Shown here: positions 1 to 11,200 of the stretch, piece after piece | Position numbering within the stretch: the first letter of the stretch is position 1 | Layout: every line of letters starts with the position of its first letter | Source: Triangularia verruculosa | Lineage: Eukaryota > Ascomycota > Sordariomycetes > Sordariales > Podosporaceae | DNA length: 64,000 nt | Assembly: GCA_033296885.1 (NCBI GenBank) | Contig: MU863886.1 | Location: 62,001-126,000, forward strand | Reading direction: 5' to 3' | Notes under the pieces: model-generated | Seen by the model: only the letters and a program-made list of their open reading frames with translations | Told to the model about the DNA's origin: nothing | Databases searched by the model: none | Translations under genes and position numbers: made by a program

Positions 1-2053
1 ATTATGTGTTTCCCTCCGACGGTACCGAATCCATGGCACTCCTGTTTTCCTCTCTCCCCAAGAAGCCGAACTCAAAGACACCAGAGCACAAAGACCAAGC
101 GCTTGCGCCTATGCGCGTGTCCTGTATCTCGGCAATGCACTTTTTCCAACAAAGAACCGCCAAATCCCCCCTTATTGCGCCCCGGTTAAACCCTGGCTGC
201 ATCTGCCTCTGCGCGCTAGTTCTGGATAAAGTGGGACCGCCCCGGACGTTTGGGCCTGCTCTGTGCGTTTTCCTGATTATTAGACCCAAGTGTCAGATGT
301 TCGTCACTGTCCTCTGGCTGCCGGACAGGTTTCGCCGGCTGGGACCTTGTTGACAGATGCCTCTTCTTTCTGGTGGCGGATGGATGTGACCCTCTTGCAG
401 TCCTAGCCTGTGTAGGATCTTGTTGTTCTGTAGTGTACATAGCTGCAGGAACCTCGTTTCTTCTTTCTCCATCTTTCGCAATCATCGATGCGGGGCAAGC
501 GAGAGATGGACTCACTCCCCAGACCACCTAGTGAGCTAGGGGCTTGCTGGAAATCTCTTGGCCACTGGAGTTTCTGCACCCTGCTGATTCAGTGACAAGA
601 AGGGAACAGATCAGCCCTGCGAAGAAGTGGAATAGAATTCGTCACGATTACTTCGTGGAAGAGGAGGACCACCTGCAAGTTTGGGGATTCTCTTGACGAC
701 ATCCCGAGCCACACAGTACCTGAGAACAACTATAATGCCAGGACCAATCAGAGCCACATGGCAGGAACGCCAACAGTACCGATTAATCTATTTTGCAGCA
801 ACGCCGATTCCGCACGTGTGGGCGTGCGGCGTCAGTATTTTGATAGTGCGTTTCGGGCAAGTGCATGGCCGCACATATTCTCACCGGTCTTTGCTCTCTT
901 CAACAGTTTGGCCGACGGGAGGGTGGTCTCGGAGGGGTGCAGGGATCCGAGCCATCAAGCTCACCTCGGCGAATCTTCAATATATAAGTGGTGATCTGTG
1001 GACAGCAGGAAAGACATGTGGTGTCTTGGAATGTGGCCGAGTTACGGTTATTCTCGAGCCAGACGATCCAACCTCGGCCATTCTCTTTTGAGATTGTTAG
1101 CTGGGTAGGAAAGGCCCCCAATCCAAAATGGCCGTTGGGAGAAGGTGAGGTATGTGAGCATCATGGAACTCACGGTACCGCAGGCCATCAACGGTCCGGC
1201 CCCATAGGCCATGGCACTCTGTGCCTCGAATTGCTACCATCCACTTACAGTTGCTCGTGCGCACGAAATCGACTGATCGCGCCGTTCCGTGAGCTGCGAA
1301 TCTCATCTGCTGATCTTCGAGGCGATGGCACCAATGATCTTGCGCTCAGACTTCTCAGCCCTCATTGGCGTCCAGCATTTTGATCCGTCTCTTGTTTTCT
1401 ATCAATGGCGTGCCCCTCGAAGGCCCGAGCTGATGCCGGAGTGGGGCCGGCTACATCGGCAATCCCATGCGGTCTTCCGAGTGGGTTCCCGGCCACAGCT
1501 TCCGTCCGCCCCGGACTTCTAAGATCAGACAACACAGGTTCTGCTCAATGACGAACACCTTGCCCACTTGGAAAGAATGCAATGCAGCCGTTTAAACACT
1601 ATTCGTAGTATTTCTTCCTGGACTTAACCAAGGCGCGATGGGTCTGTCAATACCCCTTGTCAGGTGTTTGCTTAGAATATGGTGACCCTCCAGCGGACCT
1701 GTTCTTGATAGCGATAGAATTAACTATTGAAAGCTAACGGATAGCTACGGGTGATTTCCCAGACGTCAGGTTGATATTTTTTAGGGTTGTCTTGGAGTTT
1801 TTGCTCCCAACCCTCGACCCAGACTCTCCACACCTCGAGTTTCGAACGTTGTAATTCGCTCATAGGTCCCAAAAAAATCTCTGCACCCGCTACAATCGGT
1901 CTTGTCATATCGTTCATGATAAACCCCACCTCCACCATACTTTTCACCTGCCCCTCCTTCAAGTTGGCTTCACTTCGAGCTTGTGCACGGCGTCTTCTTT
2001 CCAGGCCACTTCATACCTTCCAGACCACCCGTAACCTCCACCAATCTTTCAAA
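1..2053. other. Left-edge region without a confident gene; ends in the spermidine synthase leader
   Basis: I see no recognisable gene. The longest frames are a 103-aa minus frame at 216-527, rich in charged and polar residues, and a 136-aa plus frame at 681-1091; neither has a family motif. A TATA-like string lies at about 976-984. From about 1960 the plus strand becomes pyrimidine-rich, as expected for the leader of the gene that starts at 2054. The reading frame of that gene stays open upstream to an in-frame ATG at 1916, which is reported separately in the findings. Confidence 0.5.
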
Positions 2054-3798
2054 ATGGGTGACATCACACACGCTACCATCAAGGGTAAGAGTTTTTGCCA
2101 TTCCTCTCTCGGGCCCTCACCTCACACTTGTGCCCTTCACGATGGAGGGGTTAAAGCACCAACAGCCCCGCCATCCAGCAAACCTTCCCACCTCAATTGG
2201 TGTCCACGCCCTTGTCCATGTGGTGGACAGTCGGAATCATCGGGTATATCGGACAGCCCTGCAATATTCGGTGCCGCCAGACATACCATGCCGACCTGTC
2301 TATCACATATTGCTTCACGAAGGGTTTCAGAGTCCGATGGTTCATGATATTACGGCATCATCAAGCTCTGCCGCCGGCCTAATGCCTTGTGCCACACTCA
2401 GGCAGCTGGTGCCGCATGATATTATTGTTTTTGAGATGCATTTTGGTCATTTTACCACAGTGGCCGGTTCACAAGTGAACTTGGGCTTGGTTATAACTGC
2501 CGGCACACTATCATCGAAAATCATGAAACAAGACTGACATCTGTGGCTTGCATATAGATGGCTGGTTCCGCGAGATCTCCGACATGTGGCCTGGTAAGTC
2601 AACACACTCGTACGCCCCTCCTAGAAAATGTCATATCTCTAATTCTGTTCCCCAATCACAGGCCAGGCCATGACTCTCAAGGTCGAGAAGGTCCTCCACC
2701 ACGAGAAGTCCAAGTATCAGGATGTCCTGATCTTCAAGTCTACTGACTACGGCAACGTCCTCGTCCTGGACAACGTCATTCAGGCCACCGAGCGTGATGA
2801 GTTTGCCTATCAGGAGATGATCACGAACCTTGCCATGATGTCTCACCCCGAGCCCAAGAAGGTTCTCGTCATTGGTGGTGGTGACGGTGGTGTCCTCCGT
2901 GAGGTCGTCAAGCACGAGTGCGTTGAGGAGGCTATCCTCTGCGACATCGATGAGGTGAGTTGACGATGTAAATATCTCATCAACCGAGATTACCTTACTG
3001 ATACATCTCTGCAGGCTGTCATCCGCCTCTCCAAGGAGTATCTTCCCCACATGTCCGCTGGCTTCAAGCACCCCAAGGTCAAGGTCCACGTCGGCGACGG
3101 CTTCAAGTTCCTTGACGACTACAAGAACACCTTCGACGTCATCATCACCGACTCCTCCGACCCCGAGGGTCCCGCCGAATCTCTCTTCCAGAAGCCCTAC
3201 TTCAAGCTTCTCCACGATGCCCTCCGCGAGGGCGGTGTTATTACCACTCAAGGTTGTACGTCTCCTTGATTCGGGAAAGTCCGAGACCTGGGGGGGTAAA
3301 TTCTTTTTGTTTCGGGCACTCAACTTGCCTGATACGATGCTTTGTTGTCAAGCCCCTCAGGAGCCTACCTAGTGGTAGTTTTGCGTTCTCGACTTTTCCA
3401 CCGTTTGCGGGATTTCTTCTTTGACTATCACCACTCAGGGCATTTTCTTATGTCGATCTTCTACTAGCTGAACCCGCAAACGTCAAGGACTTTGGTTTGC
3501 TAACTATGTTTCTTTTGTAGCCGAGAACCAATGGCTTCACCTGCCCCTGATCACCAAGCTCAAGCAAGACTGCAAGGAGATCTTCCCCGTGGCCGAGTAC
3601 GCCTACACCACCATCCCCACCTATCCTTCCGGCCAGATCGGCTTCATGGTCTGCACCAAGGACGCCAGCCGCGACGTCAAGGTTCCCCTCCGCTCCTGGA
3701 CCAAGGAGGAGGAGGAGAGGCACTGCCGCTACTACAACTCTGAGATCCACAAGGCCAGCTTTGTGCTTCCCACCTTTGCTGCCAAGGCTCTCCAATAA
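2054..3798 (+). CDS. spe-3: Spermidine synthase
   Basis: Transfers an aminopropyl group from decarboxylated S-adenosylmethionine to putrescine, making spermidine in the cytosol. Five exons join to 292 aa, the usual fungal length: 2054-2084, 2558-2593, 2662-2954, 3015-3255 and 3521-3798. The introns are 473, 68, 60 and 265 nt with GTAAGA, GTAAGT, GTGAGT and GTACGT donors. The spliced N-terminus carries the family pattern THATIKDGWFREISDMWPGQ, split over the first three exons. The decarboxy-AdoMet loop GGGDGGVLREV and the catalytic ITDSSDPEGPAESLFQ segment follow, and QGSENQWLHL spans the last junction. The start was chosen because ITHATIKDGWF matches known fungal N-termini. The frame is open for 46 codons further upstream, so a longer isoform cannot be excluded. 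The first intron is unusually long for this window. Family assignment is very secure. Confidence 0.97.
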
Positions 3799-4157
3799 GC
3801 GGATTCAACGCGGTGGTTATGGTTTTAGTTCGCTAGAGACTCCAGAACAATCCAGCCGATTCGCTTCCAGAGATGAAATAGAAGCAGCGACGGGAAAGGG
3901 GAGGCAGCAGACGATTATGTCGCTGCTACCGAAAGGGATAGATGGCCGTCTTGTACGGCAAAAGCCTACTGTGAAGGGGTACTTAAGACAAACCATAGAA
4001 GCTTCCCATAAAGGGAGATGACATCAAAAAGAAAAGATGAATCTTCCTCACAATGGCATTGGATGTTTTTGATTTGAATGTCATCATGTCGTTATGTACT
4101 CCTGCCGCTATATACTTACACCTCCTATCTTCTCACTCGTCTTGTTTCATTCATTTA
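3799..4157. other. Convergent intergenic region between spermidine synthase and nitrilase
   Basis: This 359-bp gap between two convergent genes should hold both 3' UTRs. I see no further gene in it. The 86-aa frame across 3761-4021 is the spermidine synthase tail read in another frame. Confidence 0.6.
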
Positions 4158-5231
4158 TCACTCCTCGTAGCTCACCTTTCCTTCACTCACGTCAGGATAG
4201 ACATCAAACCGCCTCTGATCTCTCAGCGGAATGCCCTTTCTGGCCTCCTCAATCTTGCTCCCGTCCAGCAAAGCACTAACAACCTGCTCACCCTCGCCAG
4301 CCTCAGCCAGCACCTGCGCCATCGGGTCCACAATCAGGCTGTGGCCATAAGCATGGTACACCCCCTCCGTGATATCCCTCGCCGGACTGCAAAGCGCAAC
4401 ATAAAGCTGGTTATCCACCGCTCTCGCCTGACCCAGCAGCTTCCAGTGCAAGGGACCGGTGGTCAAATTGAAAGCACCGGGGTAAATAAGCGCGAAGCAC
4501 CCCTTCCTCGCGGCAATGATGGCGAGCTCGGGGAAGCGAATATCGTAGCAGATGGCGACGGCGATCTTGCCATATTCAGGGAGGTCGATGACGGTGAGCT
4601 TGTTGCCGGGGGAGAGGATGTCGGACTCGGTGAACTTGATCTTGTCGGGGATATCAATGTCGAAGAGGTGGACTTTGCGGTGGGTTGCCAGCAGCTTTCC
4701 GCCGGGGCCGAAGATGAGGGAGGTGTTGTAGTACTTTTTAGAGGAGGGGTCGGATTCCGAAACGACGAGCTCGGGGATGGAGCCGCCGATGAGGTAGACT
4801 TCGTTTTCGCGGGCGATTTTCTGGAGGGCGAGGAAGGACGGGTTGAGTTCGGGGGAGGGGTTGGCGGGGTCGGAGGGGAGGGGCTCGGCGTAGGAGGGGA
4901 AGTGGTCAGTGCCGTAGGGAGAGTTGAAACATTCGGGGAGGACGACGATTTTGGCTTTTGTGGACTTGACGGCCGAGGAGACGGCCGAGGCGGCGTGGGA
5001 GAGATTGGTGGATTTGCTGGCTGTGGAGGGGAGCTGGACGCAGGCGAGGGTTACGGGTTGGCGGAGGAGGGTGGTGCCGGGGGTTGTTTGAGCGGGTGGG
5101 GGCGCGGGGGTGGACATCTTGCGGAAGAGAGACGGTAGTGGAATTTGGGCTCGAGATATTGGTCGGGTGGATGGGTGGGCGAGGGAGCTCGTGAGGATTC
5201 GCAATACCCCCAGTGTTGGAGAGGTTCTCAT
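4158..5231 (-). CDS. NIT3: Nitrilase-superfamily amidase (Nit2/Nit3 omega-amidase type)
   Basis: Predicted carbon-nitrogen hydrolase of the Nit2 (mammal)/Nit3 (yeast) branch, which hydrolyses alpha-ketoglutaramate or alpha-ketosuccinamate, or repairs deaminated glutathione; the sequence alone does not separate these activities. Single exon, 357 aa. The Glu-Lys-Cys triad is visible: Glu in VVLPECFNSPYG, Lys in ATHRKVHLFDID and the nucleophile Cys in AICYDIRFPELA. The first 38 residues are rich in Arg, Ser and Leu with no acidic residue and look like a mitochondrial presequence. Met39 (MSTPAPPPAQ) would give a cytosolic form of normal Nit2 length, so two products from two starts are plausible. 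It is divergently transcribed from the AT-hook gene across 323 bp. An omega-amidase fits with the glutamine synthetase further right, but they are not linked in an operon. Confidence 0.93.
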   Translation of the reverse strand: MRTSPTLGVLRILTSSLAHPSTRPISRAQIPLPSLFRKMSTPAPPPAQTTPGTTLLRQPVTLACVQLPSTASKSTNLSHAASAVSSAVKSTKAKIVVLPECFNSPYGTDHFPSYAEPLPSDPANPSPELNPSFLALQKIARENEVYLIGGSIPELVVSESDPSSKKYYNTSLIFGPGGKLLATHRKVHLFDIDIPDKIKFTESDILSPGNKLTVIDLPEYGKIAVAICYDIRFPELAIIAARKGCFALIYPGAFNLTTGPLHWKLLGQARAVDNQLYVALCSPARDITEGVYHAYGHSLIVDPMAQVLAEAGEGEQVVSALLDGSKIEEARKGIPLRDQRRFDVYPDVSEGKVSYEE

Positions 5232-5554
5232 GATAACGCTACACTAGGGTTGGAGGATGGAGGTTCAGAAATGTGGGGTAACAACGGTCATCGCAGCAAC
5301 TCCATCTCGGGAAAGTGGGTCCATTTGTTCTGGAAGGTCGATGGAAGGGTAGCTCTTTCCGACTTGTCATCAGCTACCTTATGAGCCATGGCAAGATGTG
5401 TCAACCTCCACTTTCCAACTCTCACCTTCCAACAACTGATGGCCTCGCTTCGAGCCTGTAGCTCAGCAGTCCTATTCTGAGAGACGGCTCCTTCTCTTTC
5501 CCCTCCAAACCCTAACCAATCAGAAGACCTGCCCGCCGCGGCTTCCATATCGTC
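5232..5554. promoter_or_regulatory. Bidirectional promoter between nitrilase and AT-hook gene, with telo-box and CCAAT box
   Basis: A 323-bp divergent promoter. AAACCCTAACCAAT at 5507-5520, about 35 nt before the right-hand ATG, fuses a telomere-repeat-like AAACCCTAA box with a CCAAT box (HAP/CBC-type site). These are known element types; their function here is inferred. Confidence 0.4.
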
Positions 5555-8259
5555 ATGTTATACTTTCCGCAGAGAAGGTCTGCCTCCTCGCCTGGACCGT
5601 CGCTACTTCAAACACACTCAGGAAATGGAACACCTCTCTCAGGACCCCGAAGGATGAACTGGACCGATGGCGACCTGCACCGCACGAAGCGGGGCAGACT
5701 GAGAAAGGTCAACCCTGCCAAACAACGCCAAAAGGAGTACTTTGCTCGCATCCGAGCCCAGGCTGAGGAGCAGGACGCTGCTAGAAACGATGGCAGGCGC
5801 TCGTCATCCCGACAGCCAGTATTCCTCGCACATCGGCCGTCACCCCAGCCAAGCCCAAGAGGGCCATCTCAAGCGGCCCAAGACCATTACAGCCCGAGCC
5901 ATGAGCAGGCCATTCAACAGCTCCGGTCGTTTTTCAAGGTTCCCACGCGAGAGAACAACGATGGTTCGACCGGCCGTCAACCCTTTGGAGAACCACAGCG
6001 CAACCAGGACACTGCCACGCTCCTCGCCAAATGCGGAGAGGAGAAACTCAACACGATGAGGCTGAAGTTTCTCGAAGACCTGAGTTAGGAAACAGGTCGA
6101 GATCCAACGCTAAATCCTTTGAAGCGCCGTCGACGCCCTGTGCCTCCTCCACGGCCGGAACCTCGGCTGCAAGCACCAGTAGCACCGCCAAGGCCAGCAA
6201 CAGTACCATCCCATATGGGTAACCGAAAGCATGATTTGCCTATGCCGGACGTTGGGCGTGGTCCCGTCAAGGTTCGAGTCGGTAGTCAGCAGAAGCGGCT
6301 TGGTGGGGGTTCGACTGTCAGCGGGTGGAATACCATCCGCTCAGCCAGTGAGGCACACACCCACACCACACGCCATTCCAAGAAAGCCCAAACACGCGCC
6401 TGTAACAGTGTGTTAGATTTGTCTGTTTATACATCAGTCAAACAGCTGACAGCTTTCCAGGTTCCAGCCGCATAGGCCAACCCCAGGAGCCCCGGCCACA
6501 CCTGTCGGTTTCATTCTCGCAAGTCAACTCACAAGTAAAATCACACGAACAGTTCCGTAGACCAGAGAGTGACATTCCTTTGGCTCCCGACCTTCCTGAC
6601 AATTCTTCATCTTTGTCGCCTTCAGTTCGGCATGTCTCAAGACAGAGAACTGAAAGCTTTGCTCGGTCTCGATATTCTCGCTCTCAAGACACCAACAGGG
6701 CAGTAGCACGCGTTAGTCGAACAACTCCGGGTATTCCATCTTCCCAAAAACATTCGAATGCCAAATGGAGAACCTGGCTTCATCGAGGTGGAACTTCGAG
6801 CCTGGAAGCTGCTGGTGAAAACCAGTATTCACCGGACGCACAGATCCGTCTGGGGGTTAGTCAGAGGTCCCAGCAAAATACGGATTCTTCCTGGACGGGT
6901 TTATCAGAGGATCTTCCTCCTATCCCATCGCATGGGGAGGTCACCAATCCTCGCTCCGACTCCCCTCCGAATCATCCTAGCATACACAGTTCAGAAAATA
7001 CTTCGGAAGCTCTGGATCGATACGAGCGTCGACAAAGGGTTGTTCGAGGAAACCAGCAGTATGTCAGCTCTTCCAATTCAGTCGACGTGTCGGAAGCTTT
7101 CACACAAAACCACGACCTTAATGCCACCGATAACTTTTTCGAAGAGAGTATGAGTGGCACTGATCTCGATGGTCGTGGAGTTGTTATGGTTCCCGAGGGC
7201 AGTTCCACAGAGAGTTCGAGCTTGAATCTCACCGCTAGCTCAGAACTTGACGATGGGCCCAGCTCGAGTGAAAAGACCGCCAATCCTCACAGAAATTTTT
7301 GGTTGAACGGTTCGCCATCACCGCAGCTTTCCCATGATGTTGTCAAGCGTCAGAGTGTGATGCAATACCTAGAGATTGATGAGGTGTGGCGGTCTTTCGT
7401 ATTCGGCGACGATAATAGCGATGAAGTCAACGACCTAGCGTATACCCAAGCATCACGGGATGCTGCTCGGGAGTTGCAACCATCCGAGTATTCAGCCTCA
7501 TCCGACACCAAGGAGCCATCGCAGATGGAGCACAGCAGCACGAGGGCAACGGGTTGCCCATTGAACACCGTTGGAAGAAGCCAAGCATCTGGCTCGATAG
7601 AACCATGGTCATCTTCAGATGTGCCCAGCGTCGGTGTCAATGCCAGCAGTGGCTTCATTGAATCGGATGCGGGAATTATCAGCAGCCAACTGGGCGAGAG
7701 TGTGGGAGACCCTTCTCGCTCGCATTCCGGCAAAGATCACAGTGATTCTACCTATTGTGAACCAGGCAGCGAGGCGCCTGTTAACAGAGCGCTTGCTGTC
7801 AGTCAAGAATCTCGCTACAACGATTCAGTCAGCACGGGATCCTTCTGTGAATCTTCCCACAGGGAACCATGCAAGGCTCACGCACAATACGTGGGGAGCA
7901 GTGGTTCGGGATCGCTATCCGCGTCCGCTGACATGTCATCAATTCCAGCATCAACTCTGGCACCCCCGCGACTTGCTGTGGGGGTCACGAACCAGTCAGG
8001 GGTACCAGGAGTTGAGGAGCAAGTTCGGTTTGCCCCACCAAAGCTGTTTGTGGGCAGCCGTTCGAGGCCCCTGGAACGATCCAAACCGCCGGCACCTCGC
8101 AAGGCTGTAGCAAAAAGGAGAGGCCGGCCGAAGAAGCGAGCTATTGATGGCCGGGCCGATATTCGAGGCATTCCGAACTACACAAGCGATCCTATTGAGG
8201 ATTTCGAAGACCAACAACCTGGAGAGAACTCACTGTTTCCGGCCCTTGAGCTATTTTGA
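5555..8259 (+). CDS. Unrecognised AT-hook protein, with an in-frame stop that is either intronic or a nonsense mutation
   Basis: I do not recognise the family. A Lys/Arg-rich N-terminus (MNWTDGDLHRTKRGRLRKVN, then a charged helix with KQRQKEYFARIRAQ) is followed by a very long Ser-rich low-complexity body and a C-terminal AT hook (KRRGRPKKR), suggesting a nuclear DNA- or chromatin-associated protein. An intron at 6402-6460 (donor GTAACA, branch GCTGAC, acceptor CAG) joins frame 2 to frame 1 exactly. Upstream, one TAG at 6086-6088 interrupts a frame that is otherwise open in the same phase to 6401. A 90- or 96-nt intron from GTTAGG at 6084 to AAG at 6173 or CAG at 6179 would remove it and keep phase, giving about 850 aa. 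GTTAG donors are used by two other genes here, so splicing is my preferred reading. Alternatives are a CAG-to-TAG nonsense change or translation of the short 177-codon product only. Confidence 0.6.
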
Positions 8260-11200
8260 GGGTTCAGATATCAAGAGGAGATGGCTGTCGTTGCTATGTG
8301 ATACGCGACATCTGGTTGTAAAATATGTAACATGTATGTTCGGTCGAACAAGAAGGTGGTCTGCGAGCGTCGCTCTTTTTTGGTTACGAAGCGTTGAAGG
8401 TATCTTACTGCGGCTATGGGCACTAGGCGCGGTGACATTCCAGCTGCTTGGTGTCAACGTGTCACCGGAGAAGATTTGGCCCATTGGCGCAACTCTTGCA
8501 TGTATTGTACAGCACAAACTTCAAAGGTCAGCGCTTCAAGTTCGTCGTAACAGGAGCGTACCTTGACGTCCAACTAATTAGCAATCTGAAAGACACAGAT
8601 TTGGTCATTTCTGCCGACAAATGTTGAACTCGCGCCGATATCATGTTGCGCGAACGCCCGACAACGGCGCTCCATCGTTGGGCAGCTAGGGCACATGCAA
8701 GAAGTAAGATGGAACAGAGAAGTGAACGAGGAAAGAGTGTAGGCATCCCATGTCTAACTTGAGGGAATTCCTCTTTACACCAGCTGTCAGACATTCGAAG
8801 TACCGGTGACTTTGAACAGGATGTTTTCTCTTTCGATGTTCCCGAAGTTGACCGTCTTGGGCACGCGATGCAACGTCCGTCGTATGCGGGGAGCCCGAAA
8901 GCGGGTTCCTGGCGGCCCGTGTCCTCAAAAAGCCCAAGCTCGATCGTCTCGGCCATTGGACCAATGGGAAGACTGCGATAAGTGCTGTGGCCTTCAGGAC
9001 GGTCATTGGCCAAAAGAGGGCTTGCCACATGAACTGGTTGATTGAATTGGATTATTCTTACCTGACAGCTTCATCGACTTGAGCAGGGGTGGTGGAGGAC
9101 TTCACTTCTGGGCCCGGAAGCGGATGGGATGCTGCGCGAGTTGCGGTCCGGCTTGCAGATGCAATATGCGGCAAGAAGGAATCTATTTGGTAACTGTATG
9201 CTTCTGAGGTTACGGTGAAGGCGGGTAGGAAGAAGCGGTAAAGCCGTGCTCTGTTGCACGGCAGAGCATCTTAAAATTTGTCGAATGCAGGGACGAAATC
9301 TCCCGGTTCGTTGATGATGGGAACGAGATGCCACAGAGAAGTTACGAGCCACACGGACACACAGAAGACGGTGTGGCTGCCACTTCATCCTTGTGGGGTT
9401 GAACCTAGCGTCGAGGCTTTGATGTCTCCACACCCCTCCATCAACCTCGACCGCGTCGCGGAAAAAGACGCGCGGTGGACTTGGCACATTAATAGACGTG
9501 GCTTTACCGTAAGTACAAGAAAAACACTGGCTTGTGAAACTCTGAAAGCCGGAGTATTTCCTCAAACGTCGTATTCGATGGAGATTCTTTTGTGATGGGG
9601 TATGACGCTGAAAACAACGGCAGCAGGTTGCGGTACTGTTTCGAAATCCACGATGATGTCAAGAGGCAACCGAAAGGGCGTTGATGTTCAGCAGATCTTT
9701 CACACGTGCATGGCTGGGCGGGAACTTCGATTTTTGGGGCACTGCCATACCCCCGGAGCCACCAGGAGCCGCAGGTGGTCATGCCAAGAATACGACCATG
9801 AAAGAACAACCGAAGAAAAGGTTCGGAATGAAACAAAGGGCCATGGAGAAGATATCGGTTCACCAAAGAGAACAGGGAAAGAAATTGATGGCCTGTTCTC
9901 GAGCCGACTTGCTGAATCGAACAAAAGCTGCCGCGCACTAATGACTCGACTGGCGTAAAATACGCTTCTGCTAGCATCCGCTGTCTTGACAGATGGTATC
10001 CATACAACAAGCAATTCGAGAGGTTGACTGGTGACACCCCACTCTCTTTCTGCCACCACCTCCCGCCAGGGGAAAATCGTGGGGATGAGATGGGGGAAAC
10101 AAGTGGCCTGCTACCCTGCTCAAGAATGGGACAGCACATTTCCCGATATTGAAACTTCAGAAGACTGAACCCCATCTCAGTATGCACTCTGCAGCACCTA
10201 ACAGTGGCTTTCCCATACATTTTCCGCTTACAACCTCGGATAGATTGACATGTTTTCTTTCTTCGTATTGAACCGGGAAAATCGCGTTCAAGACGTAGAT
10301 CCCGGAAACTCGGCCGGAGTAGGCGTGATGGCCTTCCGATGAACGAGCCAGGGTGAGCGGATGATTTTCCAGGACCCAGCTTTCGTCTTTCAGCCCATGT
10401 CCGGTCCAATCCTTCTACAGGTTAGCTTACGGCAGAAAACGTCCCGTCGTGGTGCAAAAAAGCCTCACCGCTCCCATTCCAATCTCTTTTTATCAAGTTT
10501 TTGGGGGATCATTTTTGCCGCATGTCTCATTTGTTGACTGAGCGTTACGGTACCGGTTCAATGGCTGATGGCTGAAGTCGGACCGCAAGCGCACCGGGTT
10601 TTGAGATTCGGCGTCACCCTGCCCCCGGTCGACCGGTCGCCGAGCCTTCTTATCGTGGACCCACGGATGCCCCGCCGTCAAGCCACGATGCCATGTGAAA
10701 GAGGCTCCAAGGTTTGCGGGGCAGGTTGTGGATGGAGCTCCTCCCAATTGTGTGACAGGGCAACAATAGTTAAACCCTGAAGAGACTTCGAGATCCGGAT
10801 ATCAACAAGTTGGAGCTGACCACGAGCGCCGATGACTGTGTGTCTCGAGGGGCATCCCAGCATGGAAAAAGACGGTCAAAGCCACTGAATTACTTGTCAG
10901 TGCTTGACGGGCTGGGGATTCCACAAAGTTGAACAACAGCTGGGCAAGCTGCCAACTCCCATCCGATCTGGACCTGTCTGGTGTACACGAACTCTTCTCG
11001 TCTGGCACCAACAGTGTTGCAAATGTACGTAAGAAAAACCCTTAAAAAGCGGCATCGCGAAATGTGTAGCCCGGCAATGAAACGCAAAGGGCGCAGCGGC
11101 CGCCGATAAAGAAGCCGTTGCGCTGTTTTTAACCTGGGCACCTGGCGTACGCGAGTATTACGGGTGGTAATTCGTGTAATTAGTTACTGTCCTGTCCTGT

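Noticed and set aside
216..527. 103-codon minus frame near the left edge
   Set aside because: Polar, low-complexity translation without a motif; it could be part of a gene running off the window, but the neighbouring frame at 2-289 does not join to it by a clear splice.
1720..1962. 80-codon minus frame upstream of spermidine synthase
   Set aside because: Composition is protein-like, but it sits in the promoter/leader of the plus-strand gene, has no domain, and nothing supports extra exons.
2631..3323. 230-codon minus frame over spermidine synthase
   Set aside because: It runs straight across real exon-intron boundaries and is the reverse of the conserved coding exons.
4053..5138. 361-codon plus-strand frame across the nitrilase gene
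   Set aside because: It is the antisense shadow of the nitrilase, driven by avoidance of TTA, CTA and TCA codons; the translation is Gly/Glu/Val-rich without motifs, while the minus strand has the full catalytic triad.
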